Assembly (NCBI RefSeq): GCF_900103695.1
Contig: NZ_FNHF01000004.1
Coordinates: 62,001-126,000, forward strand
DNA length: 64,000 nt
Direction of reading: 5' to 3'
DNA from: Sediminibacillus halophilus
GTDB taxonomy: Bacteria; Bacillota; Bacilli; Bacillales; Amphibacillaceae
Positions 26,709 through 35,351 of the stretch are shown here, piece after piece. The translations under genes were made by a program, and so were the position numbers. The first letter of the stretch is position 1. The number at the start of each line of letters is the position of its first letter. The notes below the pieces were generated by a model that was not told the DNA's origin, ran no database searches, and worked only from the letters and a program-made list of their open reading frames with translations.

Positions 26709-26781
26709 CACTTCATATATCCTCGATAATAAGGTTCGAGAGTCTCTACCGGGGCACCGTAAACGCCCTGACTATGAAGGT
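26709..26781 (+). promoter_or_regulatory. Guanine riboswitch aptamer of guaA
   Basis: Purine-riboswitch aptamer. P1 is CTTCATA / TATGAAG (26711-26717/26773-26779). The conserved core TCTCTACCGGGGCACCGTAAA and the 3' segment CTGACTATG are present. The C in GACTATG corresponds to C74, so it should bind guanine or hypoxanthine rather than adenine. Confidence 0.93.
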
Positions 26782-26812
26782 GGGAATCACCAGCTGTTCC
26801 AGGCTGTGACGT

Positions 26813-26861
26813 ATAGATTTCTGCCTTCCTCGAGACGGGAAGGCAGAAATCTATTTTTTTG
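26813..26861 (+). terminator. Riboswitch expression-platform terminator of guaA
   Basis: 17-bp perfect stem ATAGATTTCTGCCTTCC (26813-26829) with its complement (26838-26854), followed by TTTTTTT. Guanine binding would favour it and lower guaA expression. Confidence 0.9.
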
Positions 26862-26958
26862 CATTTGGTATGGAGGATTGCCGGTTCCTATAATAAAACT
26901 GGCAGCTACTACAAGAAAATGACAGCAATCAATTTGCGGAGCTAAGGAGATGGATGGG

Positions 26959-28494
26959 TTGGAAAACAATGAAATGATATTAGTCCTTGATTTTGGCAGT
27001 CAGTACAATCAGTTGATCACCAGAAGAATAAGAGAGTTCGGTGTATATAGCGAATTGCATTCCCATCGCTTGACGGCTGAAACAATCAAACGGATGAATC
27101 CGAAGGGGATCATCCTATCAGGTGGACCGCACAGTGTCTATGATGAGAACAGTTTTCGCTGTGATAAAGAGATTTTTGAACTGGGCATTCCGATTTTGGG
27201 AATTTGCTATGGCATGCAGCTGATAACGCTGCACTATGGCGGCCATGTCGAAAGAGCGAAAGAAAGAGAGTACGGCAAGGCGGACATCGATTTGACCGGC
27301 AGCCCGATCTTGTTCAACGGCACTCCGGCTAAGCAAACAGTATGGATGAGTCACGGCGATAAAGTAATCGAGCCTGCCGATGGTTTCACAATCGATGCAA
27401 CCAGTCATTCGACCCCGGTTGCAGCCATCAGCAACACGGACAAGCAGCTGTACGGCGTTCAATTCCATCCGGAAGTAAGAAATACGGAGTATGGCAACAA
27501 TCTGTTGAAACAGTTTGTTTTTGATGTGTGTCAGGCCAGCGGTGATTGGACAATGGAAAACTTCGTCGATCAGGAAGTGGAAAAAATCCGTGCCAAAGTC
27601 GGAGACAAAAAAGTCCTCTGTGCACTTAGCGGCGGTGTGGATTCTTCTGTAGTGGCGGCATTGATTCATAAGGCAATCGGTGACCAGCTAACCTGTATCT
27701 TCGTAGATCACGGATTGCTGCGTAAAAATGAAGGCGACATGGTCATGGAAACATTCCGGGACGGATTTCATATGAACATCATCCGCGTCGATGCCCAGGA
27801 GCGGTTTTTAAGCAAATTGCGCGGAGTGGCAGATCCGGAGCAAAAACGGAAAATCATCGGCAATGAATTTATTTACGTCTTTGATGACGAGGCGGATAAA
27901 TTGAAGGATATTGATTACTTGGCGCAAGGGACCCTCTACACCGACATTGTAGAGAGTGGAACGGAAACCGCCCAAACGATCAAATCCCACCACAATGTAG
28001 GCGGACTGCCGGAAAACATGCAGTTCGAACTGCTCGAGCCGCTTAACACACTGTTTAAAGACGAAGTAAGGGAACTGGGCATCGAGCTTGGTGTACCGGA
28101 AGAAATCGTCTGGCGCCAGCCATTCCCGGGGCCAGGACTCGGGATCCGGGTTCTTGGAGAAATAACGGAAGAGAAGGTGGAGATCGTCCGGGAATCGGAT
28201 GCGATTTTACGAGAAGAAGTGAAGCTGGCCGGACTGGAAAGAGATATCTGGCAATACTTTACTGTGCTTCCGGATATCCGGAGCGTAGGGGTCATGGGCG
28301 ATGCCAGGACTTATGATTATACGATCGGCATCCGTGCGGTCACTTCGATCGATGGCATGACTTCGGACTGGGCGAGGATTCCATGGGATGTGCTTGAAAA
28401 GATTTCTACCCGGATTGTCAATGAGGTCGACCATATTAACCGGGTTGTTTATGACGTGACCAGCAAGCCGCCTGCTACGATTGAGTGGGAATAA
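26959..28494 (+). CDS. guaA: GMP synthase (glutamine-hydrolysing)
   Basis: Converts XMP to GMP using glutamine and ATP. The class I amidotransferase domain is N-terminal: [19 protein letters not shown], the Cys nucleophile in GICYGMQLI, and the His-Glu pair in GVQFHPEV. The ATP-pyrophosphatase domain has the PP-loop [10 protein letters not shown], and the dimerisation domain ends KPPATIEWE. About 511 residues, as in B. subtilis. The TTG at 26959 ([12 protein letters not shown]) is preferred because AAGGAG at 26944-26949 abuts ATG 26950. The last codons GAG TGG GAA TAA form the attachment site of the mobile element; the protein end is intact. Confidence 0.95.
   Translation: MENNEMILVLDFGSQYNQLITRRIREFGVYSELHSHRLTAETIKRMNPKGIILSGGPHSVYDENSFRCDKEIFELGIPILGICYGMQLITLHYGGHVERAKEREYGKADIDLTGSPILFNGTPAKQTVWMSHGDKVIEPADGFTIDATSHSTPVAAISNTDKQLYGVQFHPEVRNTEYGNNLLKQFVFDVCQASGDWTMENFVDQEVEKIRAKVGDKKVLCALSGGVDSSVVAALIHKAIGDQLTCIFVDHGLLRKNEGDMVMETFRDGFHMNIIRVDAQERFLSKLRGVADPEQKRKIIGNEFIYVFDDEADKLKDIDYLAQGTLYTDIVESGTETAQTIKSHHNVGGLPENMQFELLEPLNTLFKDEVRELGIELGVPEEIVWRQPFPGPGLGIRVLGEITEEKVEIVRESDAILREEVKLAGLERDIWQYFTVLPDIRSVGVMGDARTYDYTIGIRAVTSIDGMTSDWARIPWDVLEKISTRIVNEVDHINRVVYDVTSKPPATIEWE
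28483..28493. other. attL core of the guaA element
   Basis: GAGTGGGAATA, comprising the last three sense codons of guaA and the first two bases of its stop codon. Identical to the core at 39226-39236. Confidence 0.85.
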
Positions 28495-28515
28495 GAAACT
28501 AAAATGATTTATATT

Positions 28516-28578
28516 AAACAAGCCTATTTTACAGTGTTAATTGTGTGTTAAAAGCTGTGAAATAGGTTTGTTTTTATA
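28516..28578 (+). terminator. Terminator after guaA, inside the element
   Basis: 19-base arms beginning AAACAAGCCTATTT (28516-28534) and ending AATAGGTTTGTTT (28555-28573), one G-U pair, then TTTT. It lies 22 bases inside attL, so it is element DNA that now ends guaA transcription. Confidence 0.85.
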
Positions 28579-28583
28579 TTATT

Positions 28584-28603
28584 CCCCACCAGTCTCCCCA
28601 CCA
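28584..28603. promoter_or_regulatory. Left arm-type integrase sites
   Basis: Two direct CCCCACCA copies (28584-28591 and 28596-28603), 12 bases apart, about 100 bases inside attL. The same pair with the same spacing is found near attR. Arm-type sites for the integrase N-terminal domain are the likely reading. Confidence 0.6.
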
Positions 28604-28732
28604 CGATATACACTTTCAATAAAATATTAATGAATAGTATTTGTTGTATATTTATAACAAAAAGATTAAAATATAGACATAAATATATGACTATTATTAA
28701 TAAAAATGATTAATATAAGGAGAGTTTTATGA

Positions 28733-28972
28733 ATGACTGAAATACAAAATGAGAGAAATAAACGATTTAAAAATCTGGCTGAAAAAAGAACTCAAAAGAT
28801 TTTAGATACACTGGATTTGATTGCTAACCTTTCTGTGAGAAATAACTATGACTATTCCGAGGAAGAAGTTAATGAAATGTTCAATGCGATAGAAAATAAA
28901 ACTTCTGAAGTGAAAAAACTCTTTATAAAACAAAAGGCTCAAAAAACAGAGTTTAAATTCTCTGATAATTAA
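28733..28972 (+). CDS. Small helical hypothetical protein
   Basis: A 79-residue, highly charged, helical protein. The motif RFKNLAEKRTQKILDTLDLI and the YDYSEEEVNEMF segment look like those of small conserved proteins on plasmids and integrative elements, but I cannot name the family with certainty. ATG 28733 has AAGGAGA nine bases upstream; a three-codon frame (ATG AAT GAC TGA) overlaps it. It precedes the ABC-3C genes by about 130 bases and could be a regulator or accessory of that system. Confidence 0.65.
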   Translation: MTEIQNERNKRFKNLAEKRTQKILDTLDLIANLSVRNNYDYSEEEVNEMFNAIENKTSEVKKLFIKQKAQKTEFKFSDN

Positions 28973-29105
28973 ATCTGAGTAAATATAAGAAACTATGGGA
29001 ATATAATATTTCCTATAGAGTATCAAATAAGGCAGGAATTTCTGAGGAAGTATATTTAATGCTTTCAATATAATGTATAATGGTGGTAAAAATTGTTTTG
29101 AACGG

Positions 29106-30098
29106 ATGAGGAAATTGAATAGACAGAAATATTTTGATTATATTGCTGAAAAGTTAGAAGTTCTTTCTCAAAGAATCATCTCAAATGGAAAGCTAAATTT
29201 ACTTCATTTGAATATACATTCTGAAACGTTATATAGAGATATGTTAAATATTTTGTATGGATACCACCTCGAACCTTCTAATATTGGGAAAGCTAATGCA
29301 GAAGCCATAGATTTAATAGATACAGAAAACAAGATAGCTATCCAGGTGTCCTCAACTGCAACTAAAGCGAAGATTAATAATACTTTAGGAAAAGACAAGG
29401 TGAAAGATTTATCAGATGAGGATTATAGTATAAAGTTTGTTTTTGTGGCTAATGAAGCCAAAAATTTAAAGGGGAATACATACAATAATATCCATAACAT
29501 TACCTTTGATCCCAATAAGGATATTTTGGATAAAATTACAATATTAGAAAAAATATCTCAATTACATATTGATAGAATGACATTGCTTCATGATCTAATA
29601 CAAAAGGAGTTTGGAGAGAGACCAGATACTCGAAAACTTAGTTCTAATTTGGCAGCAATTGTTAACTTTTTATCTAAAGAAAATTTGGGTAATGTTCCTA
29701 ATATAATACAACTAAATGATTACGGCATTGAAGAAAAAATTGAGTTTAATGAATTGAACGATATTAAAGAGTCTACTTTTGATGAATATAAGATATATTA
29801 TGGTATTCTTGATAGGATTTACAAAGAATTTGTGGTAGAAGGGTCTAATAAGACTGTATCTGTTTTAAGAAAGATAGCCTCATTTTATGAAGAAGAAGTG
29901 TTGAATAAAGAATCAATTAATGTTGAGAAGTTTTTTAATGTTATTGGAAAAGTTGAAGAGCACGTGCTTAAAAGTGACATAGTGAGAAAGATACCAGAAG
30001 AGGAAATTGATATGTGTATTAGAATTATAGTTGTTGATGCATTTGTGCGATGTAAAATATTTAAGAATCCTAGGGGTTATACTCATGTTACTACTTAA
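29106..30098 (+). CDS. SMEK-domain effector protein of an ABC-three-component system
   Basis: Protein of about 330 residues. The N-terminal SMEK domain (about 1-165) runs from RKLNRQKYFDYIAEKLEVLS to a predicted nuclease-like core NAEAIDLIDTENKIAIQVSS with TATKAKI after it. The Asp, Gln and Lys residues there suit a restriction-endonuclease-like fold. The C-terminal ABC-3C domain (about 240-330) ends RIIVVDAFVRCKIFKNPRG. TATAAT boxes at 29069 and 29076 precede the chosen ATG 29106, making the ATG at 29073 unlikely; no strong ribosome site is visible. In ABC-3C systems this is the proposed effector, controlled by the ATPase two genes downstream. Confidence 0.85.
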   Translation: MRKLNRQKYFDYIAEKLEVLSQRIISNGKLNLLHLNIHSETLYRDMLNILYGYHLEPSNIGKANAEAIDLIDTENKIAIQVSSTATKAKINNTLGKDKVKDLSDEDYSIKFVFVANEAKNLKGNTYNNIHNITFDPNKDILDKITILEKISQLHIDRMTLLHDLIQKEFGERPDTRKLSSNLAAIVNFLSKENLGNVPNIIQLNDYGIEEKIEFNELNDIKESTFDEYKIYYGILDRIYKEFVVEGSNKTVSVLRKIASFYEEEVLNKESINVEKFFNVIGKVEEHVLKSDIVRKIPEEEIDMCIRIIVVDAFVRCKIFKNPRGYTHVTT

Positions 30099-30312
30099 TG
30101 ATATAAAACCAGAAATGAGTATCTATTATTGTGCTTCTTTATTAATAAAAGAGATAAAGAAACAAGAAGGGCAAGATATAGTTTCTCTATATAAGACTGT
30201 AAAGGAAAAACACCGAATTTCACTAAAGATATTTGCTTATTGTCTGGATTGGCTATACTTAATAGAAGCAGCCAAAGTTGATAAAAAAGGTGGAGTGTAT
30301 TTGTGTACTTAA
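30085..30312 (+). CDS. ABC-three-component system middle component (MC6-like)
   Basis: A 75-residue protein, MLLLNDIKPEMSIYYCASLL and then a wing-like end (DWLYLIEAAKVDKKGGVYL) that suggests a small winged-helix fold. Its start overlaps the SMEK gene by 14 bases and its stop overlaps the ATPase start by 10 bases, so all three are coupled. Position, size and pattern match the short middle components that link effector and ATPase in ABC-3C systems. Confidence 0.8.
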   Translation: MLLLNDIKPEMSIYYCASLLIKEIKKQEGQDIVSLYKTVKEKHRISLKIFAYCLDWLYLIEAAKVDKKGGVYLCT

Positions 30313-32027
30313 AAGAATTAAAAATAGAATCGAGAGATAAGGTAATTAGGGAAATACCATTCCATTTGGGGACAAATTTAATTGTAGATGAAACACAAAA
30401 TCAAAATAATATAGAGACAGGTAATAATATTGGAAAGACAACTGTCCTTGCGTTAATAGATTATTGCCTAGGCGGTGATTCGGAACAAATTTATAAAGAC
30501 CCTGAATCTAATAAGATTATAGACTTTGTTAAGGATTACTTGGTTAATGAAGAGATATTAATAACTTTAATATTAAAGAGAGAATTATTGGAAGAAAAAT
30601 CAAAGGAAATTACTATCGAGCGTAACTTCCTGCAAAGAAATAAAAAAATCATGAAGATTAACGGTGAAAACCTTACTAAAAATAAAGGTAAAGATTTCGT
30701 AGACAAGTTAAGTGGGTTAATTATTGGCGAGAGAGAAAACGATAGGCCTGGAATTAGACAAATTTTCGCCCATAACATTCGATATAAGGACGAAAGGATT
30801 AATAATACACTAAAAGTACTTAATAGGTACTCTACCAATGTCGAGTACGAGACACTTTATCTATACATGTTCGGACTACCAGTTTCTGATAGAACTTATC
30901 TGATGAAAAAGCTTAAAATTGAGCAAAACTTTAAAGGGAGATTAGAAAAAAAGCAAGCTAAACCAGAATTAGAATTACAAATAGATATAGTAAAAGACAA
31001 TATCAAGAACTTAGAAGAAAAGAAACGTGTTTTAAATATAAATGAGAAATATGAAGAAGAATTACAAGAGCTTAATAGTACTAAATATAGAATCAGTAAG
31101 ATCGGATCGAAGGTTAGTGAATTATCTTTAAGAAAAGAGCTTTTAAAAGAGACTGAAAATGAGTTAAAACGGGATATTTCAGATGTTGATTTAGATGCAT
31201 TAAGAGGGTTATATTCAGTGGCAAAGAAAAGTGTCAATGATATTCAAAAAACTTATGAACAATTAATCCAATATCACAATAATATGATACTCGAGAAAAT
31301 AAAATATATTACACAAGATCTGCCTAACCTAGAGTCAGAAATAGAAAAACATAATCAAAACTTGGAAAAGGAACTAGCAAATGAAAAATATTTGATTAAT
31401 AAACTTTCTTCAAGTGATACTTTTAGTGATCTAGAGAATATTATTTCAGATTTAACTAGTAATCATCAAAAACTCGGGGAATTAGAAAATAGTTTATCAC
31501 AGATAGAAACTTCAGAAGAGAATATTACTAAGATAAACGACGATATTGAGTTATTGGATGGTAATAGGTTCACAACTGAATTTCAAGATTTGCTTAAAAA
31601 ACAACTGATGAAATTTAATAAGCATTTTAAGGAAGTGTCGAAGGAACTTTATGGTGAAGAATATGGAATTACGTTTTCAGTAAAAGAAGACAGGAAAACT
31701 AAGAAAAACTACTATGCTTTTGAATGTTTTAACCTAAATATAAGCTCCGGAAAAAAACAAGGAGAAATTTTATGCTTTGACATTGCATATATATTATTTG
31801 CAAGAAGTGAGGGAATTCCTCATTTGGACTTTATCTTAAATGATAAAAAAGAATTAATGCATGGAAATCAACTATTAAAGGTTAATGACTTTGCTTGGAA
31901 AAATAATATACAATTAGTCTTTTCAATATTAAAAGATAAGATTCCAGAGGAAATAAACAATGATAAACATATTGTTTTAAGCTTATCTGAAAAAGACAAA
32001 CTTTTTAGGATTGAAGAACAACAATAA
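30303..32027 (+). CDS. ABC-3C system ATPase with C-terminal DUF2326 domain
   Basis: SMC/Rad50-like ABC ATPase of 574 residues. Walker A is GNNIGKTTVLALIDYCLGG (about 40-58). A long coiled-coil-rich middle (about 200-440) separates the ATPase halves. The C-terminal DUF2326 part has the ISSGKKQGEILCFDIAYILF signature segment and HLDFILNDKKELMHGNQL in the Walker B/D-loop position. The start is GTG 30303 overlapping the middle-component stop. In this family the ATPase is proposed to sense foreign nucleic acid or damage and activate the linked effector. The function of this particular system has not been shown. Confidence 0.85.
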   Translation: MYLKELKIESRDKVIREIPFHLGTNLIVDETQNQNNIETGNNIGKTTVLALIDYCLGGDSEQIYKDPESNKIIDFVKDYLVNEEILITLILKRELLEEKSKEITIERNFLQRNKKIMKINGENLTKNKGKDFVDKLSGLIIGERENDRPGIRQIFAHNIRYKDERINNTLKVLNRYSTNVEYETLYLYMFGLPVSDRTYLMKKLKIEQNFKGRLEKKQAKPELELQIDIVKDNIKNLEEKKRVLNINEKYEEELQELNSTKYRISKIGSKVSELSLRKELLKETENELKRDISDVDLDALRGLYSVAKKSVNDIQKTYEQLIQYHNNMILEKIKYITQDLPNLESEIEKHNQNLEKELANEKYLINKLSSSDTFSDLENIISDLTSNHQKLGELENSLSQIETSEENITKINDDIELLDGNRFTTEFQDLLKKQLMKFNKHFKEVSKELYGEEYGITFSVKEDRKTKKNYYAFECFNLNISSGKKQGEILCFDIAYILFARSEGIPHLDFILNDKKELMHGNQLLKVNDFAWKNNIQLVFSILKDKIPEEINNDKHIVLSLSEKDKLFRIEEQQ

Positions 32028-32072
32028 AGGATTGCGCATATTAGCATGTCTAATGTGTGCAATCCTTTTTTT
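32027..32072 (+). terminator. Terminator of the ABC-3C cassette
   Basis: AAGGATTGC and GCAATCCTT arms with an inner GCATATTAG/CTAATGTGT extension, followed by seven Ts. It closes the cassette as a separate transcription unit. Confidence 0.85.
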
Positions 32073-32095
32073 ATTAGGTTATTACATCTATTTAC

Positions 32096-32130
32096 AATAC
32101 ATTTATTGCATAAATAATAATAAATGTATT
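32096..32130. promoter_or_regulatory. AT-rich inverted repeat upstream of the transfer module
   Basis: Perfect 12-bp repeat AATACATTTATT (32096-32107) / AATAAATGTATT (32119-32130) in a very AT-rich 240-base gap. It is a candidate operator or promoter-proximal element for the genes from 32267 onward; no regulator gene is recognised in the element. Confidence 0.5.
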
Positions 32131-32266
32131 ATATATTAATGAATAAATGTTGATATATTTATTAATTAATGATATTGTATTTATGTAATAAATAGTTAAG
32201 AGGGTGGAGGGTGATTAAACAGAAGTCAGTAGATAGGGTTATAAAAAGTTAGAGGAGGAATAGAAA

Positions 32267-33157
32267 TTGTCGATAAATAATGTGAACTACCTAAAATTTT
32301 ATAGAAACGGTTCTTTGTTAGGTAGTAATTCATGGGAAAGTTTCATTAATTACAAATTGTTAAATGCTGAAAAGTTAAGGTTCGATTGTGATCGTTCTAA
32401 AGAATCAAAAGCTATGCTGAAGAAAATTTATGGTGAGGCTTCTTATACTGATACACTGATAAGTCCTCAAAGTTATGTAACGCTCTATATGCGCTATTAT
32501 CATTCTGACTTGTTAGAGTATAACGAAAGATATAAGAAATATATCGTGCCTAATATTACATCATTAAAAAAGCAAATGGTTAATGAGGGTATTGCAGAAA
32601 AAGTTAAAACAATTAACAATCAGGCAGTGTGGGCATATTTTGCTAAAATGAACACTATTCAGGTTCACGATTCAATGCTTAAGTTTTTACATGCAGTATA
32701 TACCTTTCCTAATTTTAGTAGTGTATGTCATGGCTTTAATATAGGAAGGGTTGCCAAAACTCAAGATAACTTCATAGTCGCTTTATACCATATTTACTAT
32801 TATTTTGAAGAGCGAGAAATGGGAAGTCTGAATTCAACTACTTGTGACCAATTAGCAAGATTTTTGAGCCAAAACAGGTTCAATAATTTTGTTTCTTTAA
32901 ATCAAGATGAAGTTGTAAGTAATGTACAAACCTGGCTAGACAATTACTCAAGCTTTGCGAATTTTATAGAGAGGTACTATCTACAAGATTTTCTAGAAGA
33001 TCCCGATAACTCTTGCTCAAAACCTAAAGAATTATGGGAGGGTATATTTGACGGAAAACTACTGCCATCTAAGAAGGATTTTCTAACAAGTATAGATTTT
33101 TTAACTAATGCAATAAAGTCTAGAGGTAAACGAATTGATGCAGCTAATTCAAAGTGA
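32267..33157 (+). CDS. Hypothetical protein of the mobile element
   Basis: A 296-residue protein I cannot assign. The sequence is rich in aromatic residues and helical throughout, with no membrane segment and no recognisable catalytic motif. It starts MSINNVNYLKFYRNGSLLG at TTG 32267 with a good AGAGGAGGA site seven bases upstream. It ends 24 bases before the FtsK-like ATPase gene and appears cotranscribed with it. It could be a transfer or accessory protein, or an independent defence gene. Confidence 0.7.
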   Translation: MSINNVNYLKFYRNGSLLGSNSWESFINYKLLNAEKLRFDCDRSKESKAMLKKIYGEASYTDTLISPQSYVTLYMRYYHSDLLEYNERYKKYIVPNITSLKKQMVNEGIAEKVKTINNQAVWAYFAKMNTIQVHDSMLKFLHAVYTFPNFSSVCHGFNIGRVAKTQDNFIVALYHIYYYFEEREMGSLNSTTCDQLARFLSQNRFNNFVSLNQDEVVSNVQTWLDNYSSFANFIERYYLQDFLEDPDNSCSKPKELWEGIFDGKLLPSKKDFLTSIDFLTNAIKSRGKRIDAANSK

Positions 33158-33181
33158 AGAGTGTAGGGGAAAGTGAAAATT

Positions 33182-34576
33182 ATGATATTTAGTATGTTAA
33201 AGAAATTTAATAACAATAGTGAGTGGAAGGAAATTAAATATCCTCAGAGGAAATTTGGATCATTAAAGTATCTCCTATCCATCTTCATTATATTGCTGAC
33301 AATTTTCCTTTTAATATTGTCAAATGCCATACCTTCTCTAACATTCAATATTCCTGTAATTCATCGTTCAATTAGTTTTAATTGGGTAATTAATCTACTA
33401 ATAGTAGCTATATGGGGGATAACAATATATAAAAGTGTTTTAGTGTATTTTAACCTTCTTAAAAGTACTAAGTCATGGATTGCTAATAATCTAGCTTACA
33501 TGATTGGTACTCTAAAATTATTTGACGAGGAATACTTCGAGAATATTACGAATGATAATAAAGTAATTCGAGAAAAACGAATTATAAGGGTTATACGAAT
33601 CTATTACAAAGAAACAGAAAAGTATGTATTTGTTAGAATTATGCGTGATGGAGACCGTTTTACGAACGAAGCAACTAAACTAGGAGAAAACTTGGAATCA
33701 AGCCTAGGAATGGAGCTAGAATCTACTAATATGACTGTAAATTACGCTGAATATATCTTTATAAAGCGTAAAGACGAACGTATTGATCTTAATTCGATGG
33801 TTAATAAAGTAAATGGTTCAGAAGAAATAAAGATTACAGGAAACATATCCTATGAGCTTTCTAAGGTTCCTCATTCTCTTATCGTTGGTGGGACTGGCTC
33901 AGGTAAATCCTTCTTTATCTTGGGTAAAATTGTAAATTATTTAAAATTATCTCCGCAAGCCGATTTACGAATTATTGACCCTAAAAAGGCTGATTTGAGT
34001 TTACTTCGATTTGTTACAGGGTTTGAAAACAAGGTTGCAACTGAAGCTAATCAAATATGTCGAATACTCCGAGAAACTGTCGAATTGATGGAGCGAAGAT
34101 ATGCAGATTATTTTAATGATGTATCAGCCTTCGGGAAAACGTATAGAGATTTTAATTTACCTGTAGTAATCGTGATTTTTGATGAATTTTCTGCGTTTAT
34201 GCATTCAGTAGATAAAAAAGTTGCTAAAGAAGCTCTAGATTATGTTTTTACGATTGTGATGAAAGGAAGACAAGCGGGAGTAATGATTGAAATACTAATG
34301 CAACGACCATCAGCAGATGATTTACCTACGAATATAAGGGCTCAAATGGGCTTCAAAACAGGGCTAGGAGCTATGGACTCTATTGGCTATAATATGATTT
34401 TCGATACAAATAGTATTGAATATAAAACCGTGACAGAAAAAGGCGGGGGTTATATCCAAATTGATGGGAAACATACTGCCCCTGTTTATTTTGAAACACC
34501 GTATATAGATAAAGACTATGACTTTATAACTGAAATAGAGAAGTTAATGAAAAATCAAGAAACAATTGAACTTTGA
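33182..34576 (+). CDS. FtsK/SpoIIIE-type coupling ATPase (TcpA/ConQ-like)
   Basis: Protein of about 464 residues with two N-terminal membrane segments (about 33-50 and 62-88). The C-terminal FtsK-like motor has Walker A LIVGGTGSGKSFF and Walker B VVIVIFDEFSAF, and a QRPSADDLPTNIRAQ segment typical of FtsK-type transfer ATPases. It corresponds to Tn916 Orf21/ICEBs1 ConQ and would bring the relaxase-DNA complex to a helper channel. ATG 33182 is preferred over GTG 33173, which abuts the AGGGGAA site. The oriT-like region follows immediately. Confidence 0.88.
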   Translation: MIFSMLKKFNNNSEWKEIKYPQRKFGSLKYLLSIFIILLTIFLLILSNAIPSLTFNIPVIHRSISFNWVINLLIVAIWGITIYKSVLVYFNLLKSTKSWIANNLAYMIGTLKLFDEEYFENITNDNKVIREKRIIRVIRIYYKETEKYVFVRIMRDGDRFTNEATKLGENLESSLGMELESTNMTVNYAEYIFIKRKDERIDLNSMVNKVNGSEEIKITGNISYELSKVPHSLIVGGTGSGKSFFILGKIVNYLKLSPQADLRIIDPKKADLSLLRFVTGFENKVATEANQICRILRETVELMERRYADYFNDVSAFGKTYRDFNLPVVIVIFDEFSAFMHSVDKKVAKEALDYVFTIVMKGRQAGVMIEILMQRPSADDLPTNIRAQMGFKTGLGAMDSIGYNMIFDTNSIEYKTVTEKGGGYIQIDGKHTAPVYFETPYIDKDYDFITEIEKLMKNQETIEL

Positions 34577-34847
34577 CCGTCATTTTTCGTGAAGGTTTGA
34601 GGCGGAGGCAAAGCCATCCGAACGGAGTGACCGAAAACGTTCGCGAAAAATGATGGCTTCATGTTGAGCGTACTTTGCTCAACATGAGGAACTACTAAAA
34701 GTCGCAGCACCCGTTGAGTAACACGGGTGATTCTCCCTCAGGAAAAGTCGTCGAGGACTCTGTGGCTCTAAGCTTTGAAGGCTGTCTGAAATCCCGGCCC
34801 AGGGGATGAATTTATTATAAATTTATACTGAAAGAGGAGCTAAAATC
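34577..34847. other. Candidate origin of transfer / replication region (oriT)
   Basis: A 271-base non-coding stretch, GC-richer than its neighbours, with nested inverted repeats. Long-range arms are TCATTTTTCGTGAA (34580-34593) with TTCGCGAAAAATGA (34640-34653), one G-U pair. A competing pair is AAGCCATC / GATGGCTT (34611-34618/34652-34659). A perfect 10-bp hairpin CATGTTGAGC / GCTCAACATG is at 34660-34669/34677-34686, and CACCCGT / ACGGGTG at 34708-34714/34723-34729. It lies between the coupling ATPase and the relaxase, the position of oriT in Tn916. Confidence 0.65.
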
Positions 34848-35351
34848 ATGACAAAATTAATTTTAAAATCTTCAAAACTAATCTCTTTAAATGATTCTGA
34901 AAATATCGATTTAGGAGAGTTGCATTTTGATATTTCACAATTCAAAGTTCCGTCAGCTATGGTAGTACAGAAAGATGATTTTACATCTAGAGTGGCAAAA
35001 GAGAGAAATGCAAATGGTGAGCTTGTAGAAACTGGAAAGTATAATATCACTTTCAAAGTCTATGACAGACCTTTTATTGAAATGGTTTTGGGGAATGGGA
35101 GTACAGAAGTTGGTTCACCTATCACTGTAGTAGTTGAGAATCAAGATAGTTTACCTATCTTTGATAAATTTGAAGATGGTGAATTTATTCCTATCACTTT
35201 TAAAGAGCTACATGTAAAACCACGAAAGGTTCAGAAAAAATCTTTTGTAGGTCAGGGAAAACCTATGGTAGATACATGGCAATATTCTGAGTTGAAAATT
35301 GAGGCAGTCAGTTATACTATTGGTGAATTCAATGAGCCGAAAGCTAAGTAA
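34848..35351 (+). CDS. Small replication/transfer-associated protein
   Basis: A 167-residue protein with alternating hydrophobic pattern (FDISQFKVPSAMVV, YNITFKVYDRPFIEMVLGNG) suggesting a beta-barrel. It has no signal or membrane segment. An AAAGAGGAG site precedes ATG 34848, and the gene overlaps the relaxase gene by 20 bases. Small beta-rich proteins next to the relaxase in ICEBs1/Tn916-like elements (for example the DUF961/HelP type) assist replication. A similar role here is inferred from position only. Confidence 0.7.
   Translation: MTKLILKSSKLISLNDSENIDLGELHFDISQFKVPSAMVVQKDDFTSRVAKERNANGELVETGKYNITFKVYDRPFIEMVLGNGSTEVGSPITVVVENQDSLPIFDKFEDGEFIPITFKELHVKPRKVQKKSFVGQGKPMVDTWQYSELKIEAVSYTIGEFNEPKAK

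Noticed and set aside
26709-26781. Adenine-type purine riboswitch
   Set aside because: The specificity position is C (GACTATG) in all three aptamers, not U (GATTATG).
32096-32200. CRISPR-like or iteron array in the AT-rich gap
   Set aside because: The ATAAATG/TTTATT motifs are irregular and low-complexity; only one exact inverted repeat could be defined, and no regular spacing exists. No CRISPR array was seen anywhere in the window.
34577-34847. Coding region between the coupling ATPase and the next gene
   Set aside because: Stops in all frames and several inverted repeats indicate a structural site rather than a gene.
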